A stretch of 64,000 nt of DNA from Niabella sp. (GTDB lineage: Bacteria; Bacteroidota; Bacteroidia; Chitinophagales; Chitinophagaceae), in assembly GCF_030150205.1 (NCBI RefSeq), contig NZ_JASLGT010000015.1, positions 62,001 to 126,000 on the forward strand, in the 5' to 3' direction. Below the pieces are notes generated by a model. It ran no database searches and was not told where the DNA came from. It was given only the letters and a program-made list of their open reading frames with translations. The position numbers and the translations under genes are program-made. Positions 35,901-44,586 of this stretch are shown piece after piece; positions within the stretch are counted from its first letter, which is position 1, and the number at the start of each line of letters is the position of its first letter.

Positions 35901-36021
35901 TATTGATGCGCGCTTCTGAATACTGGCCCCCAAAAATACGGGTGGCATATGCCTCTGGCGTAAACGCAGTTAGTGCAGCGGTGATCAACAGCAGCTTTAA
36001 TAGAAGTATTATTTTTGCCAT
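32962..36021 (-). CDS. exported heparinase II/III family protein
   Basis: From Met at 36021 the protein has 1019 residues. The frame is open 61 codons further, but those lack a signal peptide, while MAKIILLLKLLLITAAL is a clear one. An N-terminal alpha-toroid (about 30-550) contains GCIVCGDK and LTCPACGSVFPTNNFGKYY, a four-Cys segment that could bind zinc. The C-terminal beta-sandwich (about 560-960) has the heparinase signature AHSDMLNFDLFAFGHW, with a His likely to bind metal or the substrate. It should cleave uronate-containing polysaccharides by beta-elimination in the periplasm. The exact substrate is not readable. It is the last gene of the minus-strand locus. Confidence 0.88.
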   Translation of the reverse strand: MAKIILLLKLLLITAALTAFTPEAYATRIFGGQYSEARINNLRNNCRKYDWARQQLTVAVEKAKPWLAKTDEILWAMVPGQELPRTIDVGYDKFASGPKFVGCIVCGDKILQYGNYPYEPDFEKKPWKLTCPACGSVFPTNNFGKYYQTALDEHGLFDPAKGDTSLLFNTGHPDPKDPLHKFGVDNGFGYVHNGRAYKYIGYYTWKYWRYITNGLTVLANAFLYTGDQRYAHKAAILLDRIADVYPSMDWNPYARRGWYHSDGSTGLGKIEGSIWETGIVQAFADAYDKILSGTQNDPALYAFLKRQGAQYRLPNPKGTREQFVAHVDEGILKTTFQAVLDQRIRGNQGMYQHTVALCALALNTDPFTTQWLDWLFAPDGGAIPELMINRFDRDGTSDEGAPGYAVIWGGHISPLAALLLSYPRYTNHNILRDFPQFKKAYTVAYRMGVLGKAIPNIGDAGSTGLVSMSTASPQFMAEGYLYTRDPEIAIAAYRANGYSAKGLGLDIFSEDPEAINKEIQKLGAAAGPRPIGGYLMSGFGLAVLESGNGASGIALANNYGRTIHHAHSDMLNFDLFAFGHWLAPDQGYPEFATNIPSVTEWTRSTISHNLVFVDQRPQNGVWSGHTRLFKQLNGFGVMELDGKAAYPNLKEYSRTMLLVGGSGNGTTDSNAYVVDIFRVKGGHDHVFSFHGPSGTVGTEGLQLQHQEKGTYAGENIAKGTRAAGFPNGYSFLYNVAKDSRPPARFIADWKAQPGYRGITDKDHVHIRVHAMTTADDVALADGDPPQNKPGNPKTLRYLLMHRAGTDLTSNFVSVIEPYRNQPFIKSVQRLDTGNDETISIRVEKLNGTIDYLVYNPISENKVQLSNGITMSGTIGYIQEKNKRTTKAILVNGTSLNYKQTALTSAGAIEGRVVKMYKGAGGATWILVDSKKPIDKTVIGEQIMMETTGKRDASYQILDIKKEGASTRIFCGPGTFVSSIKSGNSEKNGSDRERTQKYSYDFEEGAAFKIATHASWNTKK

Positions 36022-36178
36022 TATACATTTTTTAGTATTGCCGGTGAATGAAGGGTACCGTACCTGTAATGCAGCATCATCCGGAATCATATGGTCCCGC
36101 TTGCAGGTTCTAAGTGCTCTGTGATGAGGAACCATGGAAGGATGTTTACCTGGTTCGGCGAGTGGTAAAACAAGCCCT

Positions 36179-36985
36179 TTATAATCCCAGAAATTTCTTT
36201 GCATTACCGGATCTCAACATTTCTTTTACGGTTGCATCCGCTTCCTGCGCTCTTAATGATTCTATCCGCAGCATTCCCGTAAGGTAATCCAGTATGGGCG
36301 CATGCGTTCCAAAGGCAAACCGTTCAGTACCCTGGGTTTTTAAAAGCGTTCCCAGATCATTGATCGTTCTTCCGGAGGTGTCCATCAGCACCTGTGCTTT
36401 TTTGAATAAAGCGGCGTCTGCCGCGTCCAGCTGCATGCTATTGGTTACATTCAGGATCATATATTTTGCATCGGGAACCGCTTTAATGATGGGAAAAATG
36501 TTTTTTAAGGCCCATTCTGGTTTGGGCGTGTAGGCCACATAGTCGATATCCATCCAGGAACGCTGGCGGCTGTCGACCATTTTATAATTGAAGGCCACCG
36601 GAAGATCCATATCCCGTGCTCTTTTTACCAGGTCGATAAGGCCCGGGTCGGTAATTTCGTAATCATGATATTTCGGATAGACCCGGATCCCTTTCATGCC
36701 AAATTTTTTAACGCACTCGTCCAGGTCATACTGCCATCCGGCATAGATTGGATTGATAACGGCAAATGGAATGAAGCGTTTGCGGTTTGCACCCAGCGAT
36801 TTGAGCTCATTGTATAATTCCCGGTTGGCTGATTGTGTGTTTTTATAAAAAATGCCATTCAGATTGCTGATTACAGAAATATCTACTCCAAATTTATTCA
36901 TCCGTTCTGCAAGTGCCGCACAATTGTTGTACTGCAGTTGCATAAAGGGCCAGTGCCCTGTATATGCATTAATATCAATGAACAC
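36179..36985 (-). CDS. amidohydrolase-fold protein lacking the HxH motif (partner A')
   Basis: This 268-residue protein has the amidohydrolase-2 layout but starts FIDINAYTGHWPF, where catalytic members have DxHxH. The terminal metal position reads FAFGTHAPILD instead of GTDxP. It has no signal peptide. Its gene overlaps the upstream Tat-exported paralogue by 11 bases, and the same arrangement occurs again at 38048-39752. It is closely related to the protein at 38048-38833 (shared SVISNLNGIFYKNTQ). It may be a non-catalytic or differently reacting partner of the neighbouring amidohydrolase. Confidence 0.85.
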   Translation of the reverse strand: MFIDINAYTGHWPFMQLQYNNCAALAERMNKFGVDISVISNLNGIFYKNTQSANRELYNELKSLGANRKRFIPFAVINPIYAGWQYDLDECVKKFGMKGIRVYPKYHDYEITDPGLIDLVKRARDMDLPVAFNYKMVDSRQRSWMDIDYVAYTPKPEWALKNIFPIIKAVPDAKYMILNVTNSMQLDAADAALFKKAQVLMDTSGRTINDLGTLLKTQGTERFAFGTHAPILDYLTGMLRIESLRAQEADATVKEMLRSGNAKKFLGL

Positions 36986-37925
36986 CTCTTCCTCCTTTTT
37001 TTAAAAGATTATTGTAATTGTCGAAGAAAATTTTCTGCTTTTGCCGGTCGGTGAGGTTTGCGGACAGGATCCTTCCCACACCCTGGTAATAAGAGTTGTC
37101 GGATGCAAAAAACAACCGGTCTTCGCCCAGGTGTTCTACCGCAAAATCAATCATGTTTTCGGCATTATTGCTTCCGGAAGTGTCTACATAGATATTGGGA
37201 TACTCCCTGAACAGTTTACATTCATACTCCCAGTCGCCACCCATACCAATATGCGCATACTGGAAGATTCCTTCGGGATAACGCCGGGCTATATCTACAA
37301 AATCTTCGGGTATGGATGTGTTTGGTTGTTTATAGCCGTTGTATTTCATCCGGTAACCGCCTACGCCCAGCTGGCATTCTGCATGGGAATGGATGATCAT
37401 CTTAAGATCGATCAGCTTTTCGATGACCGGGTAGTACTTTGGATCATTGATCTTTACCTGGTAGTAGAGCTCTCCGGGGCCGATCATTCCGGCGTCGGTA
37501 CATCTTTTTATTTCTTCCAGCGATTCTTTTGGGTATACCGGGTTTAATACAAATCCGCCCAGCAGTTGATCCGGATATTTTTTAATGGCTTTGATGGTAA
37601 GATCATTGAATTTCCGGAATTGTTCCGGCGTGCCCGGCATTACATCGAGGTATCGCGAAATGACCTGTTTTTCAATTCCCAGCCGCCTTCCGTAATCGAG
37701 CTGTGTTTCGGGGCTATCGTCTGTCCAGTATATATGGGCATGCACATCTATTTTCCGGTATTTCATTACGTCCTTCATCAGGTCGTATGGCTGAGGCCCG
37801 GATGAAGATGTTTGCGTTGCCTGCTGCGGTTCCTGTACTGCTTTTCCCGCTAACGGGCTGCTCATCAGCATACCGGCCATGCCAGCCGCCCCCCGGGTAA
37901 CAAAATTTCTTCGGTTCATGTTCAT
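36975..37925 (-). CDS. Tat-exported amidohydrolase (partner B')
   Basis: This 316-residue protein has a twin-arginine signal NRRNFVTRGAAGMAGML and a catalytic amidohydrolase-2 domain. Metal and active-site motifs are KIDVHAHIYW (HxH near 60-62), IIHSHAECQLG, YAHIGMGGDWEY and ASDNSYYQ. The substrate could be a lactone, a carboxylated sugar derivative or similar; the family includes lactonases and decarboxylases. It overlaps the downstream A' gene by 11 bases. It is paralogous to 38823-39752. Confidence 0.87.
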   Translation of the reverse strand: MNMNRRNFVTRGAAGMAGMLMSSPLAGKAVQEPQQATQTSSSGPQPYDLMKDVMKYRKIDVHAHIYWTDDSPETQLDYGRRLGIEKQVISRYLDVMPGTPEQFRKFNDLTIKAIKKYPDQLLGGFVLNPVYPKESLEEIKRCTDAGMIGPGELYYQVKINDPKYYPVIEKLIDLKMIIHSHAECQLGVGGYRMKYNGYKQPNTSIPEDFVDIARRYPEGIFQYAHIGMGGDWEYECKLFREYPNIYVDTSGSNNAENMIDFAVEHLGEDRLFFASDNSYYQGVGRILSANLTDRQKQKIFFDNYNNLLKKGGRGVH

Positions 37926-38047
37926 GAGTTATAATTCGTATAAAGTTGTTTCAGCGTTTACTGAAATAAAGTATGCCTCGGTTTCTTCCCGGACAATCTG
38001 TGGGAAGAAATAACGTCCGGACGCTAAGCGTTTTTTATAATGGCTGC

Positions 38048-38833
38048 TTACCATCCGAACCACTTTTTTATATTGCCTGAACGCAACTGCTCTTTTGTTT
38101 TTTCGTCCGCTTCCGTTTTTCTGAGCGATTCAATGCGCAGCAGGCCGGAAAAGTAATCCAGGATGGGAGCGTGGGTTCCAAAACAAAATGTACCGGTTCC
38201 AAACTGTTTAAATAAATCAGTCCAGTTTGAAATATTCCTTCCGGAGGTATCGAGCAGCAGATCGGCCTTTTTGAAAAGATCCGTATCCTCCGCATTAAGC
38301 GCCGTGCTGTTTGCTACGTTTACCACCAGGTATTTTGCATCCGGAACGGCTTTTATAATGGGGGCGATGTCTTTTAATGTCCATTCTTTATCAATGTCCA
38401 TCCAGGAACTGGTCCGGCTGTCGACCATCCTGAGACAAAAGGCAACGGGTATGCCTTTGTCCCGGCACATTTTTACCAGTTCTATACAGGCGTCGGCCGC
38501 TATGTCATAGCCATGATACTGGGGATAGAGCCGTACTCCTTTCATGCTCATCGTGGTGGTACATGCCTTAAAGTCATCGCGCCAGCCAGCATATGCCGGG
38601 TTGATGACGGCGAAAGGGATGAACCGGTCTTGATAGATTTTTTTACTGCGAAGGGCCTCCTGCAGTTCCTCATTGGCATGCTGGGTATTCTTATAAAAGA
38701 TGCCATTCAGGTTGCTGATGACGGAAACATCGGTGCCAAATTCCTTCATCCTGCCCAGAAGGGTTTCAGGCGTATTGTATTCTAATTTAAGGAACGGCCA
38801 GTGGCCGATATAGGCGTTGCTGTCAATTAACAT
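38048..38833 (-). CDS. amidohydrolase-fold protein lacking the HxH motif (partner A)
   Basis: This 261-residue paralogue of the A' protein has LIDSNAYIGHWPF in place of DxHxH, CFGTHAPILD at the usual metal Asp position, and SVISNLNGIFYKNTQ in common with A'. No signal peptide is present. The start overlaps the end of the B gene by 11 bases, the same overlap as in the other pair, so the two genes were probably duplicated together. Its role is unknown. Confidence 0.85.
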   Translation of the reverse strand: MLIDSNAYIGHWPFLKLEYNTPETLLGRMKEFGTDVSVISNLNGIFYKNTQHANEELQEALRSKKIYQDRFIPFAVINPAYAGWRDDFKACTTTMSMKGVRLYPQYHGYDIAADACIELVKMCRDKGIPVAFCLRMVDSRTSSWMDIDKEWTLKDIAPIIKAVPDAKYLVVNVANSTALNAEDTDLFKKADLLLDTSGRNISNWTDLFKQFGTGTFCFGTHAPILDYFSGLLRIESLRKTEADEKTKEQLRSGNIKKWFGW

Positions 38834-39752
38834 GGATCCCTGCTTTTTTTAACCGGTTTGCAATATTTTCAAAAAAGATCTTTCTTCGCTGTGTATCGGT
38901 GAGGTTGGCAGAAAAGAGCTGGCCTACACTCTGGTAATAACTATAATCACAGCCAAATACCAGCCGGTCTTCCCCCACAGATTTCAACGCAAAGTCAACC
39001 ATACCGGCGGCATTGTTGCTGCCGGATATTTCGATAAATACATTGGGCACCTCTTTCAAAGCCTTACAGGCATACTCCCAGTCGAGACCGCCACCGATAT
39101 GCGCAAACTGGAACAGGGCTTCCGGGTATCTTTTTGCGATGCTTACAAAATCTTCGGGAAGAGAAATGTTCTTTGGCTCATTTGGATTTAGCTTTACACG
39201 GGAATGGCCGATGGGGGAGTGCATCATAATGTTCCAATGCAGGCCGATGCATTTTTCAATGACCGGGTAATAAAGCGGGTCATTAATTTTTACCTGGTTG
39301 TAAAGCTCACCAAGCCCTGTCATGCCTGCGTCTCTGCAACGGTCGATCTCTTCAAGTGATTCTTTTTGAAAAGCAGGATTCAGTGCTACAGTGCCGATAA
39401 ACCGGCCGGGATGCTCCTTCATGCATTTGATGATAAAATCATTTTTAGACCGGAAGTCATCGGGTGTTCCTGCACTAAAGGGCCGGAGGAAGTTGGAGAT
39501 CATTAGTTTTTCAATACCCAGCCGGTCTGCAAAATCTAAATTGACCGATGTTTTGTACTGGTTTTCATCGGCATGGGCATGCGCATCAATCTTCCGGTAT
39601 TTCAACACTTCCTGCATGAAATTCCGCTTTGGTTTGCCGGTATCAAAAGGTTGTTCTTTTTCATGCGTGGCGCCCGCCAGGAGGCTGCTGAGCATAAAGC
39701 CCGCACCGGAGGTGACCGTATTTGTTACAAATTTTCTGCGATTCATTTTCAA
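38823..39752 (-). CDS. Tat-exported amidohydrolase (partner B)
   Basis: This 309-residue protein has a twin-arginine signal NRRKFVTNTVTSGAGFML and metal motifs KIDAHAHADEN, IMMHSPIGHSRV, FAHIGGGLDWEY and GCDYSYYQSVG. It shares the residues and order of the B' protein, including ELYNQVKINDPLYYPVIEK versus ELYYQVKINDPKYYPVIEK. It should act in the periplasm on the same type of substrate. It lies 22 bases after the 537-residue unknown gene. Confidence 0.87.
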   Translation of the reverse strand: MKMNRRKFVTNTVTSGAGFMLSSLLAGATHEKEQPFDTGKPKRNFMQEVLKYRKIDAHAHADENQYKTSVNLDFADRLGIEKLMISNFLRPFSAGTPDDFRSKNDFIIKCMKEHPGRFIGTVALNPAFQKESLEEIDRCRDAGMTGLGELYNQVKINDPLYYPVIEKCIGLHWNIMMHSPIGHSRVKLNPNEPKNISLPEDFVSIAKRYPEALFQFAHIGGGLDWEYACKALKEVPNVFIEISGSNNAAGMVDFALKSVGEDRLVFGCDYSYYQSVGQLFSANLTDTQRRKIFFENIANRLKKAGIHVN

Positions 39753-39774
39753 TATATAGCAATAATTGATGAAT

Positions 39775-41334
39775 TTATTGGTGCGTTACAATTCCTGACG
39801 CATTCAGGTTTTGCCGTTTGCCGGTACTTAACAACGGAAGCTCCACCATATCCGATAAGAAAGAAAAGCGATTAATGGATTTTTTTGCTGTGCCGGAGGA
39901 AAGACCTGAATAATACTGTGCCATGAACAATTTTGCTTCTGCTTCGTTTGTATTTGACAATTCGAAAATATTTCTGAAAATGGTATGCAGGGTTGGATCG
40001 AAGGCTCCCCAAACGACGTAACCTCCATCGGGTATAGATGACGTTAGCCCATAGGGAGGGTAGCCGGCAAATTGCCTTCCTGTCTGATTTGCATACGCTA
40101 CGCGGTACCATCCATTATCCCCGCTCCACAAATTAGAAAACAACGGGAAGCGAAGATTACCATTCCAGAGCTTTTCAACAATCTGGTTGGCATAAGCCTT
40201 ACGGATGGCTACCGGGTCAAAAGCAGGATTGCTGTAGCCCCAGACCTTTTTTATATTTCCCTGGTTCCTTACGAATGTTTCGAGAGCAGGAACCAGTCTC
40301 CTGGCATGACTAATATCCCATCCTGCATCCCGGGCAAGATAGGCGCTATCCCAGGGAACGGCTGTTTTCATTTGCCATCCTCCTTTGTTATCCGGCTCCC
40401 AACTTACCGGAGGCAGCGTGTCTGTATAGCAGGCATACCGGTTGTCAAAATGATACTTCCAAAACCCTCTGTCTATTTCAGCTCTTGTACCATTGCGCGA
40501 TTTGGATCGGAAACTCCGGGCTAAGAACAGGTCGAATATTTTGTGAATAGTATCTTTTTTATTTTGCAAGGATTCAAAAGCGGTTATTCCGTCTTCGGTG
40601 GCGGCCTGAACTCCCCATTGGTGTAATTCAGACAAATCCGAAAGCACGGTCAGGTACCAAAGATCCAGGTCTGTAAAATAATAGGCCGATTTTTTGTCTT
40701 TTACATCAGTAACCGTTGCCTGAAGTCTCTTGTCAAGGGAGGAAAAATAGCCGGATGTGAGCCAGCGATCCAGCTGGACGGCCATGGTATTAAAAGCTGC
40801 TTTTACAAAGGTTTTCAGTTCTGTTGTTTGCTGGGGGGCAGGGATGTTTTCAGATATGCTGGTAGCAAGCGCTCCTAACAGGCCCAGGAACTGTACACTG
40901 CAAAGCGGTACTTCTTTGCCAATAAAACCGTAGGCTGTGCAGATTTTTCCACCCGAACAGATCCAGCCGCTGCTATTATTACTTCCGGGTATCGGCTTTA
41001 ATGCGGAGAAGACGGGCATTAAAAGGTCTGCGATTTCAGCAATCTGCCCTACATCCTTACATCTTCGTGTCATCTCTACAAAAGCCTGTAATCCTCCAAT
41101 CTGTACATCGTATAAAACGTAAACGTCTCCATCTCCAAACAGTCTTTTTTGAATTTCCGTATTATAATAGCTGCGGAACTGGCTTTTCCATGCTTCTATG
41201 ACCTGATCATGAATGGCTCCCTTTTTTGAAAAGACGGCCTCTTGCTGCGATAACGCCGGCAGCGCAAATGCAAATGAAAGCATGAACGCAACAAGGGGAG
41301 TGATTAATTTATTCATTTTTGCATTTTTCTTCAT
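39775..41334 (-). CDS. exported protein of unknown function, about 519 aa
   Basis: From Met at 41334 (alternative 41316) the protein has a signal peptide (NKLITPLVAFMLSFAFALPALSQ region, cut near ALSQ) and about 490 mature residues, rich in aromatic residues and helices. The pattern GWDISHARRLVPALETFVRN near the middle and SNLWSGDNGWYRVAYANQ near the C-terminus resemble alpha-toroid glycan-processing proteins, but I could not assign a family. It is encoded directly before the amidohydrolase pair B/A and probably acts on the same substrate. Confidence 0.6.
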   Translation of the reverse strand: MKKNAKMNKLITPLVAFMLSFAFALPALSQQEAVFSKKGAIHDQVIEAWKSQFRSYYNTEIQKRLFGDGDVYVLYDVQIGGLQAFVEMTRRCKDVGQIAEIADLLMPVFSALKPIPGSNNSSGWICSGGKICTAYGFIGKEVPLCSVQFLGLLGALATSISENIPAPQQTTELKTFVKAAFNTMAVQLDRWLTSGYFSSLDKRLQATVTDVKDKKSAYYFTDLDLWYLTVLSDLSELHQWGVQAATEDGITAFESLQNKKDTIHKIFDLFLARSFRSKSRNGTRAEIDRGFWKYHFDNRYACYTDTLPPVSWEPDNKGGWQMKTAVPWDSAYLARDAGWDISHARRLVPALETFVRNQGNIKKVWGYSNPAFDPVAIRKAYANQIVEKLWNGNLRFPLFSNLWSGDNGWYRVAYANQTGRQFAGYPPYGLTSSIPDGGYVVWGAFDPTLHTIFRNIFELSNTNEAEAKLFMAQYYSGLSSGTAKKSINRFSFLSDMVELPLLSTGKRQNLNASGIVTHQ

Positions 41335-41593
41335 TTGGACCTGCACCAGCTTCGAATAGCTTTTCTTTGGTTTTGAATGGGGAAACAAATGATTAAACGC
41401 GCTGCCGGTCTGCCGGCTATTGCATGACTATACGTCATTGATATGCTCCCTGTGAATCGCACCGGATTGCTGGTTTGCATATGGTTGTTGAAACACCTAA
41501 CCCGGTACTTCCTGCTGTGCAAAAAGAACCGGGTTGCCGATAACGATGATGCGCGGTATATGAAACGCTATTTTCTTCATGGCATAAGCGCTG

Positions 41594-43468
41594 TTATTTT
41601 ACAGGTACCAATCTCAATTCCCTTACATCAAACATGGAACCCGTTTCTGCCGCCGCTCCAGATTTTAATACTAGGGTTGTGGTACCCGCCGGCAATTGCA
41701 GGGTGCCTATTTTTTTAGTGCGGTAGGTATACCAGGAACCGGTTTTATCTACTTTACCTCTTAGCTGTTTATTCCCTGCTGTCAGTTCAAACGATTTGCC
41801 CGCAATGCTATCTGAAACGGACCATTCGAGCAACACATCATATCTTCCCGGTTTTGTAATGTCTACCTTCCAGGTGGCTTTGTCTTTTGCATCAAACCAG
41901 CCAAATGCTTTCCACTCCGGCATATATTTAATACGGCTGCCTTCGGCACCGGCCAGCCATGAGGACAGGCGATAAGAACCATCGGCCTCTTTTTGAACAG
42001 CCTCAAGGTGATTGGTAACGGGTCGTTTGTCTTTAAACGCAGCGGGGACTGATGCGCTAACGGCATTGATGATCATATCTTCTACTTCGGGAACAAAGGG
42101 CGAGGGCTTGTTGTACCAATACATGCTGCCTTCGGCTTCGTACCCGCCTTCACCGATAACACGGCGTGACGCGATATAGGAAGGTACGTCGTTGGCGTAG
42201 GCATTTACCCAAAGCCGCTCCGCACCATAAAGGTCTTTAAGCCTCAGGGAATAATCGACCACTACTTCACCTGCGAGGTTTACCATGGCCATTTTGTTGT
42301 CGAAGTTCCATACCTGGAAGGGATAGTCAACCACGGGGGAAATGGTTTCCCCTCTTTCCAGCCGTTCAAGGGCCAGGCGCGCATAGTAGCCTTTAACGGA
42401 TTCATCTTTTGTCCACTCAACCAGTTCGGCTGCGGAAGGCACTTTCGAGAAGGGAAGTTTAATCCATTGCAGGGTTCCTGAAGGTGGGGTAAGAATGGGC
42501 TGCAACTGCGCCGTTAACAGCTTGTCGATATTGTCCGCAATTTCTTTGCCATGCTGCTGCATATTTTCCCTGCTTCCGCGTGGTGAAGGGTTGGCATCTC
42601 CGGCGCAGCCCAATGCAATGAGCGCGGTTGTGCCCGGATGCCGGGCTTCTATCACCCGGTGCGCCTCCGCGATCCAGTCGCCATGGATCTGGTGCTCTTC
42701 ACCGCCCAGGGTGGTACCATGACAGGCATAATTCAGAAAAACCGCTTTTAATGCACCATTGGGCGCTGTTATTTTCAGGATGGGAAGTGCCAGATCAACG
42801 GGGCCATCCTTTGTACGCCTGTTACTTGCAAACTGCGCCTGTCCCTGTCCCCACGATACAAGGGAAGGTTGACGGTTGTTCAGTGCAGCTACCGCGAGGT
42901 CTTTTAGTTTTTGCGTAAGCTGTTCCGTGTATTGGGTGATCTCGATGAGTTGTTTTAAGGCCAGCAGTGAGTCGGTAAAGCGCCCGTTCCGGTATTGGAG
43001 GATATTGATCAGGTTGCCTACTTCAGGACCCCCATGCGTATGCGATGCATAAATGGCAACCTGGGCGGGATTGATTCCTTTTTCCTTTGCCAGGAAATCG
43101 GTTACGTTTTTTGTAATGCGCCAGGGAATGCCTACCAGGTCTACCGTGATCAGCAGGGTAGGATGCTGCTCATCACTGCCCAGGGCAAGTGCCTTGGCGG
43201 CGATGGGTTGTAATACGCTGTCGGCATCCGTACTGAGCCGCGCCGCATAACCCGCCATGCGAATGGGGGTTTGCGGGGTGATATCGGCACTGGCCACACC
43301 CGCAGCGATGGTTGCCTGGTTACCGGCTTTCTGTTGGGAGAAGGCAGCTGTTCCCGACAATAGTATCCCTGCCAATGCGAGCGTTGTATATAGTACAGGC
43401 GCTTTTTTAGAAATAAAAAAACAGGTTCTTGCAGACCTCATGCGAATGTTGTTAAATAAATTTTGCAT
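41594..43468 (-). CDS. exported neutral/alkaline ceramidase-like protein
   Basis: This 624-residue protein has an N-terminal signal (the start could also be Met10 at 43441), then a neutral-ceramidase N-terminal domain. Motifs include AGVASADITPQTPIRMAGYAA, IYASHTHGGPEVGN, NYACHGTTLGG and GCAGDANPSPRGSR, which hold the His and Asp residues of the zinc site. The C-terminal region, about 500-624, looks like a carbohydrate-binding beta-sandwich (WKVDITKPGRYDVLLEWSV and VFDVRELRLVPVK-like end). Members in glycan loci may hydrolyse amide or ester bonds of sugars, not only ceramide; this is inference. Confidence 0.82.
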   Translation of the reverse strand: MQNLFNNIRMRSARTCFFISKKAPVLYTTLALAGILLSGTAAFSQQKAGNQATIAAGVASADITPQTPIRMAGYAARLSTDADSVLQPIAAKALALGSDEQHPTLLITVDLVGIPWRITKNVTDFLAKEKGINPAQVAIYASHTHGGPEVGNLINILQYRNGRFTDSLLALKQLIEITQYTEQLTQKLKDLAVAALNNRQPSLVSWGQGQAQFASNRRTKDGPVDLALPILKITAPNGALKAVFLNYACHGTTLGGEEHQIHGDWIAEAHRVIEARHPGTTALIALGCAGDANPSPRGSRENMQQHGKEIADNIDKLLTAQLQPILTPPSGTLQWIKLPFSKVPSAAELVEWTKDESVKGYYARLALERLERGETISPVVDYPFQVWNFDNKMAMVNLAGEVVVDYSLRLKDLYGAERLWVNAYANDVPSYIASRRVIGEGGYEAEGSMYWYNKPSPFVPEVEDMIINAVSASVPAAFKDKRPVTNHLEAVQKEADGSYRLSSWLAGAEGSRIKYMPEWKAFGWFDAKDKATWKVDITKPGRYDVLLEWSVSDSIAGKSFELTAGNKQLRGKVDKTGSWYTYRTKKIGTLQLPAGTTTLVLKSGAAAETGSMFDVRELRLVPVK

Positions 43469-43585
43469 CTTTTATAAAAACTTTTTAAGCCACAGGCATA
43501 CAGCCATTCTGTTACTGCCCGGCACTTTTGTGGCCATGTTGTACGCTGGTTACTTATAATATGTTATTGATACCAATCAGGCCAT

Positions 43586-44566
43586 TTATAATTTTAATTT
43601 GAATAATTTATTGGCATTATCAAAAAACATTTTCCGTTCGGCGTTTTTATCCGGCGAAAGTTTTTTGATAACCTCGATGTCCTGCCAGCCTGTACAGGCT
43701 TTTCCGGTTCCGGCGGTATCGGAACAATCGCTGCCATAGAGCAGTTTATCCTGGTGGCGTTTTAAAAACGATCGTGCAAAATCTTCATCACGTGTTAATG
43801 CCGCGAGACCCGATCCTGCAGAAAGATCACCATAAACGTTATCATATTTTGTAAGCAGCAGATCCGTCATCCCACCGGGCGTAACCTTCCCGGTGGGGTA
43901 GAGTACATTCTGATTGCTATGATTTTTATCAATATTGGCCCACCAGGTTTGTGCGTGCCCGATAAAGTTTACCTTTTTATACTTGCGCAGCATATTGTGT
44001 AACCGCTCAAATCCCCAGTTGTACATTTTATATTGAAAGTGAATCAATACGGGTACATCATATTCCTGTGCCAATTTGTAAATGGCCTGCATCTCCTTTG
44101 AATCGCAGTCAATATTAAATTTTAGCTCACCGATGACACAGGCACCCAGTTGTAAATATTTTTCAATTTCTTTTACAGCGCCCGGGGCATCGGGTACTTC
44201 ATTGGCGCCGAAAAAATAGGTGCCTTTATACTTTTGGGCCAGTTGATAGCAAGCCTCATTGGGCGTGGCCTTTGCCTGCAAACCATTTGAAACGCCGTAA
44301 TGCGTAGAACCCATGCTAACGGGATGGCCGGAGGGAAGGAGGATAGTATGGCTGACGCCCATTGTTTTTTGATGGGCCAATAGTTCCTCGTCGCTCCGGT
44401 CTGCATAATTGGTGTGTTGATGAATATCTATGATTTTTTCACCTGCATCGCTTTTAAAGGCCTGTTGCCACAGATCACCCTTTACCGAAGCCATGGTGAA
44501 AAGACCGGCACCTAATACCGATGATCGCTTTATAAATTCCCTTCTGTTTGATTTCTCTTTTGCCAT
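43586..44566 (-). CDS. Tat-exported amidohydrolase
   Basis: This 326-residue protein has a twin-arginine signal NRREFIKRSSVLGAGLFTM and a complete metal site: IIDIHQHTNYAD (HxH near 49-51), VLIHFQYKMY, FIGHAQTWW and YGSDCSDTAG. It is a catalytic amidohydrolase-2 member, distinct from the B proteins. It lies 20 bases downstream of the exported DegT aminotransferase gene and is probably in its operon, which suggests that it acts on the product or precursor of that enzyme in the periplasm. Confidence 0.87.
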   Translation of the reverse strand: MAKEKSNRREFIKRSSVLGAGLFTMASVKGDLWQQAFKSDAGEKIIDIHQHTNYADRSDEELLAHQKTMGVSHTILLPSGHPVSMGSTHYGVSNGLQAKATPNEACYQLAQKYKGTYFFGANEVPDAPGAVKEIEKYLQLGACVIGELKFNIDCDSKEMQAIYKLAQEYDVPVLIHFQYKMYNWGFERLHNMLRKYKKVNFIGHAQTWWANIDKNHSNQNVLYPTGKVTPGGMTDLLLTKYDNVYGDLSAGSGLAALTRDEDFARSFLKRHQDKLLYGSDCSDTAGTGKACTGWQDIEVIKKLSPDKNAERKMFFDNANKLFKLKL

Positions 44567-44586
44567 AATTGCAGCGATTGAACGGA

